NCBI GenBank assembly: GCA_017654935.2
Contig: CM065690.1
Span: 39,476,433 to 39,540,432, forward strand
Source: Phymorhynchus buccinoides
Lineage: Eukaryota; Mollusca; Gastropoda; Neogastropoda; Raphitomidae
Direction: 5' to 3'
DNA: 64,000 nt
The notes under the pieces were generated by a model that saw only the letters and a list, made by a program, of their open reading frames with translations, was not told the DNA's origin and did not search any database. The translations under genes were made by a program, and so were the position numbers. Positions 1-28,656 of the stretch are shown piece after piece; positions within the stretch are counted from its first letter, which is position 1, and the number at the start of each line of letters is the position of its first letter.

Positions 1-701
1 CAAGGCGAATAGGGCAATTTTCAAGAAACATCTGAAAAAATTAAAGTGAAAGGCACCCTCGTTTATAAGGTGATACACACCTCGCAAAAGAAAGTCGAAG
101 TTTGAAGCCCGTACACGTCCTGTAAACGCATACCGACCGCCATTGCTGCTATCATAAACGAGAGTTGGCTCCCTTCTGAAATAATCGAACTTCTGTTTTT
201 GCGACTTCCGGTTGTTGTGCTTGGACTTTTCTTCGCAAAAACTGGTAGAATTATGGCATTTTAAGCTCTTTAGCGATGCTTTTTACATCCAATGAATGGT
301 TAGCGCATCTGTTGGACGGTATCTCGGATGATAATAGGGATTTTGAAGCATTTTAGTGTGAGTATTCATCGTATTGGCGACTCGTTGCCACTTTCGATGT
401 TGTGACTCTCAGTAGACTGTACTGAGTACGGCAATCGTTGCCTCTCTTCTCACGATTTTGTTCACTAATAGGGTGCCCTCGTTTATTAGGCGCATAGGTC
501 GAAATTGGAGGGGAAAAAATCGCCTTATAACTCGAAAATTACGGTATGTCTTTACATGTGACTTTTTTCTTTTTCTTTTTAAAAAATTTGCATTGTATCC
601 CTATGTAATGTATGATTTAACATTGTCTGTGATCTGTTAGTTACCATGATGTAGCAAAACTATAAATTGCTCCATCTTGACACATTTGTGTGTGTTTTCA
701 G
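1..701. other. Unassigned intergenic or intronic DNA
   Basis: No coding exon is recognisable here. A short motif, CACCCTCGTTTATAAGG, occurs near 53-69, and a close variant with TTATTAGG recurs in the same orientation near 474-488, so this may be part of an interspersed repeat with direct internal copies. If the small exon at 702-732 is real, this stretch is an intron of the REPS1-like gene. Confidence 0.4.
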
Positions 702-732
702 AGTGCCATGCCATCTTCGGAAGTAATACAAG
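702..732 (+). CDS. REPS1: Possible small exon of REPS1-like gene
   Basis: A 31-nt segment lies between a good acceptor (TGTGTTTTCAG) and a GTAATT donor. It would encode SAMPSSEVIQ and leave a 1-nt overhang, exactly what the next exon's frame requires. Support is only splice signals and phase, so a chance match is possible. Confidence 0.35.
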
Positions 733-2835
733 GTAATTGAATAGTTTGACGATGTGTTGTTAGTAAATTTTGACTTTAAGAAAGTTCACTGCTGTTTTAC
801 TCAAGGGTCTAATAGGGTAAGGATCTACACAAAAAAGAACGTAGTCTCAACAGTGATTAACCTCTTGACTGACAGAAAAAAATCAAGAAAAAATCATTGT
901 ACAAATCATGCCATGAAAAAGACAACTGATAGAGCCAATCTGGCAAAATGGTCTGGGGGTATAACTCTTGACTGTGTTGAGCAAAAACCAGCATATCAGA
1001 TTATTCCTCTTCATCTGATGACGTAATCAGTGATGTCATCAAGTCAGTATGTGATACATTATATGGCAGTCAAGGGGTTAAAAGCATTACTCTGCCCCAA
1101 AAGCTAAGTAGCAGATATAGATGATTTGCATTGACAGGAAAGAGGGGAAAAATAATTTGATAAAGAGGGTTCTCAGGGCTCCCAATCGTCCCTCAAAAAC
1201 AAGGGGTCCCAGGGACTCCTTTACTTACAGTATAGGGGGTCCTAGAGGCGGGATAGAGGGTCCCAGTGGCATTGCAAATGCTAAAAATAATATTTCTGGT
1301 GCATCCCTGGGACCCCCTGCACATTCTTTTAGAGGGGGTCCCGGGGAGCCCTGGTTCTTGTCAATGAGGCATTTTGACCCATTGTTAAAAAAAAAGTGTG
1401 TGTGTGTGCAAATGCACATAGAAAATGTGGTCTTGTATTTAAGTCAAATTTGATTGTTGGTTGTTATTTAGATTTTCTTTTTCAAGATGACATTGGTGAT
1501 TGCTTTCACTATGAGTTAGCCAGGGAAAGTACAGGAAAGATCAAATAAGATCTCACTGTGTATTAAAGCTAAGAATTATATCAGTATGAACGCTAATCGT
1601 GTGAGTGCGTTCATGTTTGTGTATGTATGTGTGTGTGTGTGTGCATGCAGGCGTGTGTGCGTGTGTGTGCGTGTGTGTATGTGTGAGGAAGTAAGAGAAC
1701 GTTGCATGCAATCATCGTGTTTATTTTACTTTCTAATGATTCATTATTTGTTTGCCTTTAATGTTCTTGTTATCAATGTAAAGCGTGCTGAGCTCATGTG
1801 AGAAAGAGCGCTATATAAATTCCCATTATTATTATTATTGTTATGGCGGTTGCAGAAAGCAGCGGGGGGAGTTCAGCGGCGGAGGGCTGTGTGGAATCCT
1901 CCGATATACTGGGGGAAGACTACACTGACAGTGCCAACAGAGAGCTGCCCCCCTCCCACCCCCCTGCAGCCACCAGGTGAACCTCCCCTTGCCCCTCCTC
2001 TTCATCTCACACCACACATCCGTCTCCCAGCATCTTTATTCATCATCTATTTGTGGTGTTACTGTGTGATTTTATTTGTTGTTATGTGTGTGTGTGTCAC
2101 TCTTTCAGTCTCTTGAGTGTGTGTGCGTGTGTGTGTTCATACACAGATCAAGAATAGAACAAAGAACATAACACTCTTTTAAGCTTTTAGTTTTTAGCTT
2201 TTTATTAGGGGGAACATTTTTTTCTCCAGTTTCACAGCGTTATTTTTGTTTGTTTGTTATTCTCAAGTGTGATTTTCTTAAGTATGGAGCATGTTTGTAT
2301 TAATTCTTGTCATTGGTTTAAGTTGGTATATGAGTTATTTTAACCCTTTCACAGCCAAAGTCGCATTTTAGCACCACAGTGATTTAAAACCTATGTCACT
2401 AAAAGGCATTAAATTGGGGTCTATTGTCCAAAGAACCTATTGTCTTAGTTTTGGGAAGTAAGGATAGACCTTATTTTATATATGTCACAGAAGAATCCCC
2501 AATACTGCAGATGGATTTTGTTCTCTTCCCAGGTAAATTAATAGAGATTTTTGGCTTAAATATGACGGGCGGTGAAAGGGTTAAAATGATCTGATTTAAA
2601 ATGATTTGTCAATATTGTAATGGCTTTCATGTGTGTCTGTAACCAGTGTTGTGTGTTCGTCAGGCAAATGAGCCGTGACAAGCGGGACATCGGCATGGCC
2701 ATCCGGACCCACAAGGAGCGCAACGCCATGCTGACCCGGCTGAACAGCGAGCTGAACCAGGAGCTCCAGGAGGTCATGGAGCAGAGGATCGCCCTGGAGA
2801 TACAGCTGGAGCACCTCAAGCCCTTCTCCAGCTAG
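702..2835 (+). CDS. REPS1: RalBP1-associated Eps-domain protein (REPS1/2-like), 3' end of gene
   Basis: This is the last part of a gene entering from the left edge. Exons 1856-1976 and 2664-2835 (plus a tentative 31-nt exon at 702-732) join in phase and end at a TAG at 2833-2835. The last exon encodes a charged, leucine-heptad coiled coil with the signature AIRTHKERNAMLTRLNSEL followed by ALEIQLEHLKPFSS. This closely matches, from memory, the C-terminus of REPS1 (AIRKNKE..AVLARLNSEL..ALENQLEQL). In that family the C-terminal coiled coil binds RalBP1, and upstream EH domains bind NPF-containing endocytic adaptors during growth-factor-receptor internalisation. The EH domains would lie outside the window. 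The stretch before the coiled coil is serine/proline rich and probably disordered. REPS1 and REPS2 cannot be separated from this fragment. A database search of the final 57 residues would settle the family. Confidence 0.75.
857..1081. mobile_element. TTAA-flanked MITE (piggyBac-like), CCCCTTGAC family
   Basis: The element is bounded by TTAA at 857-860 and 1078-1081, with inverted ends of the type CCTCTTGACTG / CAGTCAAGGGG. The interior matches, in opposite orientation, a copy at 45914-46128 (shared words include ATCAGTGATGTCATCA-like and GTCAAGGGGTTAA). TTAA target sites with CCC-starting ends are characteristic of piggyBac-derived non-autonomous elements. It has no coding capacity. Confidence 0.7.
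1165..1375. repeat. GC-rich foldback repeat
   Basis: CAGGGCTCCC and GGGGTCCCAGGGAC near 1171-1214 face their reverse complements TCCCTGGGACCCC and GGGAGCCCTG near 1303-1352. The segment can fold into an imperfect hairpin. It may be a foldback transposon remnant; no other copy was seen in this window. Confidence 0.5.
1590..1690. repeat. GT-rich microsatellite
   Basis: Interrupted (GT)n with GCATGC and GCGT variants inside the intron before the 1856 exon. Confidence 0.8.
1780..1845 (+). mobile_element. SINE 3' tail ending in (ATT)n
   Basis: The words AGAAAGAGCGCTATATAAAT followed by (ATT)n resemble the 3' tail shared by several marine invertebrate SINE families. A similar end (AGAAAGGGCGCTCTAAAA then (ATT)n) occurs at 44348-44385. 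The tail stops about 10 bases before the acceptor of the next REPS1-like exon. Confidence 0.55.
1856..1976 (+). CDS. REPS1: REPS1-like exon, Ser/Pro-rich linker
   Basis: A 121-nt exon between acceptor GCGGTTGCAG and donor GTGAAC. The frame giving SSGGSSAAEGCVESSDILGE is fixed because only it joins the following exon without a stop (2-nt overhang AG plus G at 2664). The content is low-complexity, acidic and serine-rich, as expected just upstream of the REPS coiled coil. Confidence 0.65.
2340..2584. mobile_element. TTAA-flanked MITE, CCCTTTCAC family
   Basis: TTAACCCTTTCAC at 2340 and GTGAAAGGGTTAA ending at 2584 form perfect inverted termini with TTAA duplications. The interior (CACTAAAAGGCAT, GTCACAGAAGAA) recurs at 14590-14843 (inverted) and 51461-52122, defining a family of about 245 bp. 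It sits in the last intron of the REPS1-like gene. Confidence 0.85.
2664..2835 (+). CDS. REPS1: REPS1-like terminal coding exon (coiled coil)
   Basis: Acceptor GTTCGTCAG precedes a 172-nt coding segment ending in TAG. It encodes the RalBP1-binding-type coiled coil and the family's short C-terminal tail LKPFSS. GC content and codon regularity are well above the AT-rich flanks. Confidence 0.85.
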
Positions 2836-3375
2836 CCCATGCCTTGGACCTCCCTCCGCTTTTGGATCGGAGCATCGCAGACTCCTTTGTTACATCCATT
2901 TTCTCTTCTGGACATTCGTCTTGACTTCTGGAGAAATTAGAGAGTTTCTGAGCCTTCCTCAACTTGAATCGGAGCATCTCAGACCCTTTGTTACATCCAT
3001 TTTCTCTTCTGGACATTCGTCTTCACGTCTGGAGAAATTAGAGAGTCTCTGAGCCTTCCTCAACTTGGATCGGAGCATCTCAGACCCTTTGTTACATCCA
3101 TTTTCTCCTCTGGACATTCGTCTTGACTTCTGGAGAAATTAGAGAGTCTCTGAGCCTTCCTCAACTTGGATCGGAGCATCTCGGACCCTTTGTTACATCC
3201 ATTTTCTCCACTGGACATTCTTCTTGACTTCTGGAGAAATTAGAGAGTCTCTGAGCCTTCCTCAACTTGGATCGGAGCATCTCAGACTCCTTGTTACATC
3301 CCTTTTCTCCTCTGGATATTCGTTCTTTAATTCTTGGTAAGTTGGGGCGTCTTTGAGCCTTCCTCAGCTTTTAGC
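2836..3375 (+). repeat. 101-bp tandem repeat in the 3' UTR
   Basis: The word GATCGGAGCATC recurs at about 2866, 2968, 3069, 3170 and 3271, giving a 101-bp period with about 4.5 copies. The array begins about 20 bases after the REPS1-like stop codon, so it is probably transcribed as 3' UTR. Copies are 90-95% alike by eye. Confidence 0.9.
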
Positions 3376-5514
3376 TTTGTGTCCAAGCAGCGACGAACAC
3401 AAAGAGCCCCTTTCCGCCATCTTCTCCGGTTTCTCCATTGATCCAGTTTGTCCTTTTTCCAGATATCTAGGATTGTGAAGATCTTGCTCTGTTCCCCTAG
3501 GGAGTTGTTCTCTTGATTCCTCCACCCCCATCCTCTCCTTGTGGCCAGGTAGCCCTGCGAGCCTCAAGTACTGGCAATGGAACATTGGATGAGATTGTGA
3601 ACCTTTATGCGATGCCTCATATGGTGACTGTGAATCGATTACCTGATGACAGGTCCCTATCACAGGATTGTGTGAATCTACTCTGCCAGTGTATTGTCGA
3701 TACAGGACTATTATCAGTTGTACCCTAATTAAACTGAAAGTATGTTGCCTGTGTGTGTGTGTGTGTAAATGTGTGTTTAAGTGATATGGGTTTGAGGTTT
3801 AACCGTTCATTTTAATTCAGTGAATTGCTTACCCCTCCCATTCATTTGGCAAAAAGACAACCCCCATCCCCCTTACTACCACCAATGTATGAAAGATGAA
3901 TTATTACACAGGGAAATTTAGAAGCAAGATAAAGTACTAAACAGGTACAGCTAAGAAAAAAATGCTTTGTAATGTTGAATGAAAGGATTTTGGAACGATT
4001 GATTGAGATTATTGGGAGGTTGATTTTCAAATAAAGAGATACAGCTTTTTAGGGAGATGAGGGGGCAGTTAATAATATAAAGCTATGTAGAGAATTCTTT
4101 TGGGAAAATTGATTGCTATCTTTGGAAAAAATATGTCTAATGACGAAGGGTCGTGTGGGAGACAGACATGGAGAATGGATCATGAAATTTTATCATGGAG
4201 ATTTGCACAGAGAGAATGGGGAAGGGAGAATGTATTAAAGTTTAAGATGTGGAGGCGAGAAAGGGAGAATTGGCCATGAAAATGCAGTTGCTGTGTTGAT
4301 AAGTAGGAAAGTGTGGGAACGTGATTACTTGGACTTTTGTGAACTTTCATTTAACAAGTGTTATATGACCATAGCACTTAGCTGTTTATTCAAGTGTTTC
4401 TCTGGTTTACAATGAACATTATTTCTTTGAACAAGCTCCACTGTGGTATACAAAACTCTAACATGGTCTGTCAGTTTGGACAATTGGAACATGTTTTGTT
4501 CCCCGAATGTGGCGTATTTGCCCGTTGGTTTCTTTTTTCAGATTTTTGTGTCATTACTGTTGGTATTGCTTTTGGGTTTGAGCTTGGTTGGGGAATGGCA
4601 AGGTGGCCTGGTTTTGCTGGTGTGACTTTATTGCTTGCTCCTTACCATTGAAGGCAGGCATGTTTGGCCCAACAGCTGAGAGATTGAAGGTTTGGAGGGT
4701 GTTCATGTGGCTGAGGGTCTGACCCAGGTCCTATATCAGACTGGTGAAGAATGAAAATGATATTCCGGTTTTTGTTTGCTTTATTGTTTTTTCCCTCTTT
4801 TCTGGTCAGATGTTCCTGCTATCGGATTGTTTTGTTCATTTTGTGTCAGAATATTCGTCAGATATAATTTTGGTCTACCTGTTGGCCTGGCTTGATTAGG
4901 TGTGGACCCCTTTGTACTTGATATTGACCTGGGTATGAATGACCCTTAGGTATGTAGGTGAATTGACGTTTGACTGACATCCGACCAAAGTGTGTATTGT
5001 CTATGGTCAGTTGTAGTGTGGGTTTACATGTGCCATGGATATTTTCTGTGCCTCTTCAGCCAGATGGGTTGGTTTGTCTGTTCGAATGTGCTTGTTTATG
5101 TGTGTCTGTGTAATCCAGTGGTGTTCGCTTTCTTTCCAAATGTGTTATGATGGGTCCTGTTAGCCACCGTGCAGGACTAATGACTAACTCTTTGGGAGAA
5201 TGAGTAGTTCTTATATGTACTTTATTGCATTCCCTTATTTTATTATTATTATTTGCTTTGTATAATCCCCCTCCCAAATTTCTTGCCCGTGTCGCCAATT
5301 CTGCTTTGTATCTTCTGTTTTCTCGCTCGTGTAAAGAAACAGCTTTTTTTTTTTTTTAATCTTTGAGAATATTGTTCACATACTGTGCAAATTGAGAAAA
5401 ATTCATTAATCTGCGAAATAATATCTTCCATGAGTCTTGTGATGAGAAGTAAGTCCTGTATGAACATGGAGAATATTTGTTATGAAGACAGATCTATGTC
5501 AAATAATGTATAAT
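3376..5514. other. 3' UTR or intergenic DNA, no gene recognised
   Basis: Mostly AT/GT-rich single-copy-looking sequence with only short chance reading frames. A short GT tract lies at 3753-3767 and an AATAAA near 4032. I cannot place the REPS1-like poly(A) site. Confidence 0.4.
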
Positions 5515-5880
5515 AAAGATGGTGAGTTATGAATGCATAGGGTAGATGTGTGATATGTAGGTGGTGTGCTATGAATGCATAGGGTAGATGTGTGATATGT
5601 AGGTGGTGTGCTATGAATGCATAGGGTAGATGTGTGATATGTAGGTGGTGTGTTATGAATGCATAGGTTGATGTGAATATGGTGTGTTATGAATACACGA
5701 GTTGATGTGAATATGGTGTGTTATGAATACATAAGTTGATGTGAAGATGGTGTGTTATGAATACATAGGTTGATGTGAATATGGTGTGTTCTGATTACAT
5801 AGGATTGATGTGTGATGTGAATATGTGTTATGAATACATAGGTAGATGTGAATATGGTGTGTGGTGAATATATAGGTTGG
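5515..5880. repeat. 42-bp and derived minisatellite
   Basis: Three near-perfect 42-bp units (CTATGAATGCATAGGGTAGA plus GTGTGATATGTAGGTG) at about 5527-5660 give way to shorter, diverged units built on GTGTTATGAATACATAGGTTG through 5880. Confidence 0.85.
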
Positions 5881-5987
5881 TATGTGATGTGAAAATGGTG
5901 TCAGGAAGACATGATGGTATCTGTATGTGTAATGGAAAGATGGTGACATGAGATCTGTATGTGTAATTGAAAGACTTTGTTGTATTC

Positions 5988-6312
5988 TTCTTCTTCTTCG
6001 ATCGCTCACTCAAACAGTTTCCTGTCAATTATGAGCGCAGATGTGTGTCATGCTACCATTATGCGCCTAAGAAAGAAATAATTAGGCCCAGCATGTCTGA
6101 CTTCGGCTGGAGGAAATGTATTTGAAAGTGTTTCTTCAAAAAAGGCAAGAGAATGGATCGGGTAAGGCATAAAGATAGTAGATGACAGCAAGCAAAGGGA
6201 AAAGGCAGAGCCAAAGAGAGTGACAGATTAGAGGAAGTTACAAGCACAGAACTTCCAGAAGGTGGGGGAACTATTTATACAAAAGACCTCCCGGTATCCC
6301 CATGGGGGAACT
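5988..6312 (-). mobile_element. SINE-like element A with (GAA)n tail
   Basis: This interspersed repeat, about 320 bp, carries the diagnostic words AGAACTTCCAGAAGGTGGGG and AATTAGGCCCAGCATGTC. Read on the minus strand it ends in CGATCGAAGAAGAAG. Other copies in this window are at 12243-12345, 24150-24330, 31447-31740, 41636-42105 (two, head to head) and 49017-49330. No coding capacity and a simple-repeat tail suggest a SINE or a LINE 3' fragment. Confidence 0.7.
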
Positions 6313-6617
6313 TTGTTGTATGAATGTGCATGCACTCAGAAATTGCTTTCTGTTTACTTACAAAGTCATTTTTATTGTTCTCTCTCGGTTCCTCTTCGTT
6401 CATATTTAAAAAACTGTTCTATGTTCCAAAACAATGGTGCCCTAAGTAAAATGTCTATCGGCTTATTCACACAGTTGCTCTTTCTTACACAAAGATACCC
6501 TACACAGTTGTAGTTTCCTCTCAAAATTACACTGTATTCAGACATGTCTTTATCTCTGTGCACATTCAGGTACATATTTTACAGAGTTTCTCCCATTTAG
6601 TTAGTTAGGCCCTGTTC

Positions 6618-6856
6618 TTAAAGACCCAGTACGTCACGTGTCAAAATCACGGTTTTCACGTGTTTTCCCTCTTATAGCTGGTACAAAATCTTATTTTGAC
6701 CAAGTGTTGCTGCCATACAAATTGCCTCTTGCACGAAAATGAAACATCACTTTTAAAGAGCAGCCTCGATTGTGTATGGGGGAACTTGTATGTGGGTCAC
6801 ACCTAACCAGAAAACAAAACAAGGGAGTTAATCTTGCTGGGTCAGTGGGTCTTTAA
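6618..6856. mobile_element. TTAA-flanked MITE, AGACCCA family
   Basis: Termini TTAAAGACCCA and TGGGTCTTTAA are inverted, and the last four bases on each side are TTAA. The interior contains CACGTGTTTTCCCTCTTATA. Related copies are at 23584-23814 (inverted) and 40314-40442 (internally deleted), with a partial end at 55376-55440. Confidence 0.8.
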
Positions 6857-7069
6857 CAAATATACTTTAAATATAAACACAAACTTGTTTCCCTACACAA
6901 ACTGTTCTTTTGTTCACACAATTCTGCTTTGTGTTTGTTCCTCTGTTTAGACATATGACACTTGTTGTTTAAACACAAATATTTCCTCGGAGTCACATAA
7001 TGCTTTTTTGTTGTTGTTCCGACATAAAAACCCTGTTTACACGAATTGCTTTTTTTACATGCACATTCC

Positions 7070-7087
7070 CCCCCCCCCCCCCCCCCC
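7070..7087. repeat. Poly-C tract
   Basis: A homopolymer C run of about 18 bases between T-rich and CA-rich sequence. Confidence 0.9.
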
Positions 7088-7264
7088 ACACACACTTCTG
7101 TTTGCACGTATTTTGTCTACATGTATTACATAAACCCATCTGAGAACTTACAGAGAACCTTTCTATTCACAGTTTTATTCACATGCAAAATCACACACCC
7201 TTTGCTCAGTAATGAGCAAGTCTTCTGATCACACACAATGTTGTCTGCTCACAAAATTGTCCAC

Positions 7265-8033
7265 CCTTCATTTATGCACAAAGCTTTGATTTGTTCACAC
7301 ACAAAGCTTTGGTCTGTTCATTTACAAAGTAGTCCACTGTTAACACACAAAGCTTAATCTCATTGCTCACAAAGTAGTCTGCTGTTCACACACAAAGCTT
7401 AATCACATTGCTCACAAAGTAGTCTGCTGTTCACACACACAGCTTTGGTCTGTTCATTTACAAAGTAGTCCACTGTTAACACACAAAGCTTAATCTCATT
7501 GCTCACAAAGTAGTCTGCTGTTCACACACAAAGCTTAATCTCATTGCTCACAAAGTTGTCTGCTGTTCACACACACAGCTTTGGTCTGTTCATTTACAAA
7601 GTAGTCCACTGTTAACACACAAAGCTTAATCTCATTGCTCACAAAGTAGTCTGCTGTTCACACACAAAGCTTAATCTCATTGCTCACAAAGTAGTCTGCT
7701 GTTCACACACAAAGCTTAATCTCATTGCTCACAAAGTAGTCTGCTGTTCACACACAAAGCTTAATTTCATTGCTCACAAAGTAGTCTGCTGTTCACACAC
7801 AAAGCTTAATCACATTGCTCACAAAGTAGTCTGCTGTTCACACACAAAGCTTAATCACATTGCTCACAAAGTAGTCTGCTGTTCACACACAAAGCTTAAT
7901 CACATTGCTCACAAAGTAGTCTGCTGTTCACACACAAAGCTTTCATCTGTTACAAAATAGCCTGCTGTTCACACACAAAGTTTTTGTCTGTTACAAAATA
8001 GTTTGCTGCTTACACACAAAGCTTTTATCTGTT
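7265..8033. repeat. 45-bp minisatellite array
   Basis: About 16 units of 45 bp built on CACACAAAGCTTAATCACAT plus GCTCACAAAGTAGTCTGCTG. Every unit has a HindIII site (AAGCTT). Flanking sequence from about 6400 to 8700 keeps a looser theme of TTCACACA and CAAAG words, so the array probably expanded from a larger degenerate repeat region. Confidence 0.9.
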
Positions 8034-8152
8034 AGTTCTTCTGCATTCCCGGGCCATAAGGCCACAATGGGTATGTATGTGTCCGTTTACCAATTTTCAC
8101 TGGTGTCCTCGCTGCATTCAGCCGACACATTCCGATTTCGGAGGATATCTGT
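8034..8152 (-). mobile_element. SINE-like element B
   Basis: In minus orientation it reads from CTCCGAAATCGGAATGTGTC to CATTGTGGCCTTATGGCCCG and ends in GCAGAAGAAC. Copies at 17800-17940 and 24335-24450 share these words and end in GCAGAAGAAGAAG. It sits directly against the 45-bp array. Confidence 0.65.
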
Positions 8153-10843
8153 TATTAAGTAGCCTGCTGTTGTCGCACAAGGCTTTCATCTGTTTGTTTA
8201 TAAAGTAGCCTGCTGCTCCCACAGAAAGCTTTGATCTGTTCACTTATAAAGAAACTGTTCACTTGCAAGTAACCCTTTATGCACATACAAAGGTGCCCTT
8301 TTGTCACAGGTTTTTCCACAAAAATTTGCTTTATAGTATAACTTGCAACCTTCCTTTTCCTTCATTACTTTTGCCCTTTTATTTCTACCACCCCTCAAAA
8401 AAAAAAATCTTCTGAAATGATCCCTTCTGTTCACAAAGAAAACTATTCTGTTGCTTACTTACAAATCTACTTTTTATTCACACATTAAGTGTGCCATTTC
8501 AGAAGAAGAAAAATCATCTTTCCACACATAGTTGAAGTTCTCATCTCTGTGCAAAGAATTCCATTCTGTTTGCAAACTTTTGCATTTTATTCGCTCACAA
8601 ACTTGCCATTTATTCACACATAGTTTTCCATTCTTTGTAAACAAATTTGCCTTTTGCATACAGAGCTGCCTTCTGTTCATGTGCAGAGTTGCCCTCAATT
8701 GTGCGCATGTGTTTATGTTTGGCCCTCAAGTCTAGCAAGCACTGGTCAAATTAATAAATGATGATTGATGATGAAAGATAAGTGAAAAAGTGTATGTCTG
8801 CTCTGTAAAAAGTATCGATGCAACAGTTTCCAAGAAGAAAAGGGCATTTTCATGATTTTGTATGTTAAGGATATGACTTGCCTGCATAGTCCTTCAACCT
8901 GTCCCACTTTTTTTTTTCATTGCTCCAAGATGGCATAGTGATCAACCCTGTCCAGTCTATTATGCCCCTCTGGGACTCAGTACAGTATGTTTTATATTGT
9001 TTTCTGATATATTGCATCATGATGGATCTGTATGCATCTTGTATTGCATCACCTTTAACTGCTTCATGATGAATCTTGTTCATGTTATCATTTTATTATG
9101 GCAGGTCTTGTACTACTTTCAATCTTGTATACCGTGCGGAGATACGAAAATCGCATTGCTTGCTTGTGTATAGTTAGGAGGATTGTGTATCATAGAATGC
9201 TTAGAGTTAGCATGCAGTCTCTGTCTGACATGGAGACAGGGATCAGTGACTTGACCAATGCTGATGGAAACGCTAAGCAGACACCTGTGTACAATGGGCG
9301 CCTTGTAACGAAATCACTGTGGATGAGAACTTTTGCTGCGAGTGTGGTCACAAGTCTGGTGAGGCTATGACCAATGTGAGTGAGAACTGCATGACTTGTG
9401 TCCTTGAATAATGCACACTCATACAATACATACATCCTGTTCACTGAGACATAATGGTAATAAAATGCTCTGTAGACTTTGCCGTGCTTGGATTTCTTGA
9501 CATGTATTGAGAGAAAGTGAGTGAAAGAGAGAGAAAAGAGGGAGGAACTGGATGGGTGGGTGTTGGTGTGTATGTGTATGTTTGCTCTTCTTCAACTGTT
9601 CAAGTCCTTGTACTTGAACTGCATGCCATGATGCCACAAACAGCTTAGCCCTATGTTCTTAATCATAGCAAAAAGCCAAGACTATTATAATTATTCTATT
9701 CTGTAGGATTTGCAAGAAAACAACAACAAAAACAACTACTTCTAAGGTCATTAACGTGATTTTCTACTTCAAAATCCATCATTTAGTGCATCATGCAGGC
9801 AGACATGTTTCCTGATAAAAGCGGTCATGTTGAAGTTGTTATGGAACCGGCAGACATGTTGAACCACTTATAATATAAATAAAAATATAACAAAGTTAAT
9901 TGTTTTCTTTTAATATATAATGTGAACTTTTAATTAAATCTCATTGTTTCATAAAAACAATTTCATAGTACGGCATTGAGTATAAGCACAGATAAATATT
10001 TTCATTATATATAAATAGAGTTTTAAGCAACATTTTTGTTGCCTACAACCTAATTAAAAATGTTTGAACATTCGAGAAAAAAAAAGTATTTTCTTTATCC
10101 CAGCTTTTAACCTTCATTATTATTTATTACAAGTTATGATCTTTAAATTATTCAGATACAACATGTCTTTGAAGCAATCACATTTTGTTTAAAGGATTTA
10201 AACGGCCAAACTACTGTCTAATTATATAAATTGTAAGGAACGAAACTAATCGCAAGAAATCGTGTACTTTGCTCCAGACAGTGCACGCGTAAGCAAGACA
10301 GAAAGCATATTTATATATTTCCAGTAGCCTAGAGAAAAATACAAGCATATTTGTTCTTGTCTGAAATTACTTTTTTTTCTGTGGGAGGTGTTAAAGTACC
10401 TTCATTTTGAACAGTTGGTGGTGGTGGTGATGTTTGTGTTTTAAAGTTTGTGTGTGTGTCTTTGTGCATGTGTCTGTGTGCGCGCATGTGTTCTGTGTGC
10501 GTGTGTTTGTGTGTGTGTAGGTGTCTATGTGTGTGTCTGTGTCCGTGTGTTTGTGTGTGTGCATATGTTTGTGTGTGTGTGTCTGTCTGTTTTGTTTGGC
10601 TGCCTTGGCTCATCATATAATTAATTTTGGGCAGCATTTTTTAAAAACCAAAACAGAAATACTGATCAAAAGATTTCTCAATCTCCAACTTTAGCAGATG
10701 CATCTACATTTCATACTGTCCTCCCAAAAACCATCAGTGTGAGATATATGCTATAGGCCTCTACAGATGACTGAGTTTAGATTTTTTGTTACTCCAATTT
10801 TTATTGAACAAAAGTATGAAAGAAAGGAAGGAAATAATGCATG

Positions 10844-10892
<49 letters not shown>

Positions 10893-11099
10893 GAGATCCA
10901 CAACACTCCATATCATGTTATATTGTTAGGTCATATCGTGGGCATTGTCATACTGATGGAGGGTACTGGATAGTTTGATTCACTAACTCTCCTTGAAACA
11001 AACATAGGCCTAACCGTAGATATGGCACAATAACTGACTAGAAACCGAAACCGAAACTTGGGCATCTCCATCGAGATACTAAAGACAGTCTCTGGCATC
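8153..11099. other. Intergenic DNA between REPS1-like and ACAT1
   Basis: No gene is supported. 9640-10330 is very AT-rich. GT-rich tracts lie at 10430-10600 and a (CT)n tract at 10850-10886. The short ORFs show no family motif and run through simple repeats. Confidence 0.5.
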
Positions 11100-11276
11100 A
11101 CTAAAATTCCTTCAACCTTCACCTTGGTAGGTGTGACCCAACACGAAGCGCTCATTGGCTGAAAGTTTGACCTCCCGACACGGATGGTGCACTTGCAGAC
11201 TTTGCATGGCCGCTGGTGTTGGTGACGAGGTGTCAGAACAAACTCAGTTGTGTTGCGTTTCTTGAAAATACGCAAA
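11100..11276 (+). promoter_or_regulatory. Probable ACAT1 5' UTR and proximal promoter
   Basis: The sequence before the proposed ATG lacks a TATA box and has an inverted CCAAT box (CTCATTGGCTGAAAG, about 11150). That suits a TATA-less housekeeping promoter. The transcription start is unknown. This call depends on the first exon being correct. Confidence 0.3.

Positions 11277-28656
<17,380 letters not shown>

Noticed and set aside
1838..2116. 92-codon frame starting MLWRLQKAAGGV
   Set aside because: Same DNA as the 1856-1976 exon in another frame; it would hit a stop immediately after joining the next exon.
3513..3728. 71-codon frame as a further REPS1 exon
   Set aside because: The REPS1-like frame already ends at 2835 with the family's usual C-terminus; this frame has no similarity to it.
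7265..8033. Regular direct repeats resembling a CRISPR array
   Set aside because: Units are contiguous 45-bp tandem repeats without variable spacers, in animal nuclear DNA with no cas genes.
10931..11275. 114-codon minus-strand frame upstream of ACAT1
   Set aside because: No recognisable domain, and it overlaps the likely ACAT1 promoter; probably chance.
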